Below are positions 5,236 to 5,262 of a stretch of 5,262 nt of DNA, piece after piece (positions within the stretch are counted from its first letter, which is position 1; each line of letters starts with the position of its first letter). The stretch is from Candidatus Bathycorpusculum sp. (GTDB lineage Archaea; Thermoproteota; Bathyarchaeia; Bathyarchaeales; Bathycorpusculaceae), in the NCBI GenBank assembly GCA_009779045.1, contig WREZ01000102.1:1-5262 (forward strand), read 5' to 3'. Under the pieces are notes generated by a model. The model worked only from the letters and a program-made list of their open reading frames with translations. It had not been told where the DNA came from and did no database searches. The position numbers were made by a program, and so were the translations under genes.

Positions 5236-5262
5236 TTGAAGCGCACCATAAACTTTCTACAG

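Larger units (their letters stand above)
3891..5262 (-). mobile_element. IS701-like insertion sequence, probable full span
   Basis: A 419-codon IS701-type transposase gene (3976-5235) defines the element. Proposed ends are CTGTAG at 3891-3896 and its inverse CTACAG at 5257-5262, the very last bases of the window. Beyond these six bases the two ends share little without gaps, so the inverted repeat is short or the boundary is slightly wrong. The left boundary fits the point where a coding-like gene remnant begins. The target duplication cannot be checked because the right flank is missing; AAGT (3887-3890) would be the left copy if it is 4 bp. Confidence 0.5.

Overview
The window looks like an accessory, insertion-riddled stretch of a bacterial chromosome, or a short contig from one. 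All recognisable genes lie on the minus strand. The only cargo gene whose role can be read is a secreted cell-wall-type enzyme with a signal peptide, a NodB polysaccharide deacetylase domain, a LysM domain, Cys-rich repeats and an InlB B-type repeat. That architecture is most typical of Gram-positive (Bacillota-like) gut or anaerobic bacteria. The lineage is an inference; no rRNA or other marker is present.

Layout from left to right. (1) 1-1423: the deacetylase, intact at its 5' end and running off the left edge. (2) 1424-2062: its leader (A+C-rich on the coding strand), a possible promoter, and an A+T-rich spacer with several inverted repeats. Two of these look like terminators for the next item. 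(3) 2063-2233: the 3' end of an unidentified small zinc-ribbon-like gene. (4) 2330-3565: a complete IS5-family insertion sequence with 27-bp imperfect terminal inverted repeats, a TTAA repeat on both sides and an intact 348-aa transposase. (5) 3567-3623: the first codons of what looks like an AAA ATPase of the DUF4143 type, cut by the IS5 element, with a plausible promoter at 3648-3676. (6) 3728-3890: the frameshifted 3' end of another unidentified gene, with an 11-bp perfect hairpin right after its stop. (7) About 3891-5262: an IS701-like insertion sequence with a 419-aa DDE transposase. Its probable right end coincides with the window end.

The genes do not form a pathway. The picture is a once gene-bearing locus broken up by two IS elements, leaving three gene fragments beside a surviving secreted deacetylase.

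The most unusual signal is compositional. The + strand swings repeatedly between A+C-rich (75-85% in 60-base blocks) and G+T-rich (70-80%) within single genes. Both transposase genes are A+C-rich on the coding strand in the 5' part and G+T-rich in the 3' part, with a switch inside the gene. The deacetylase leader and its visible 3' end, and the zinc-ribbon fragment, follow the same rule. The bias is strong enough to change protein composition. No CRISPR array, tRNA, rRNA or recognisable new defence system was found.
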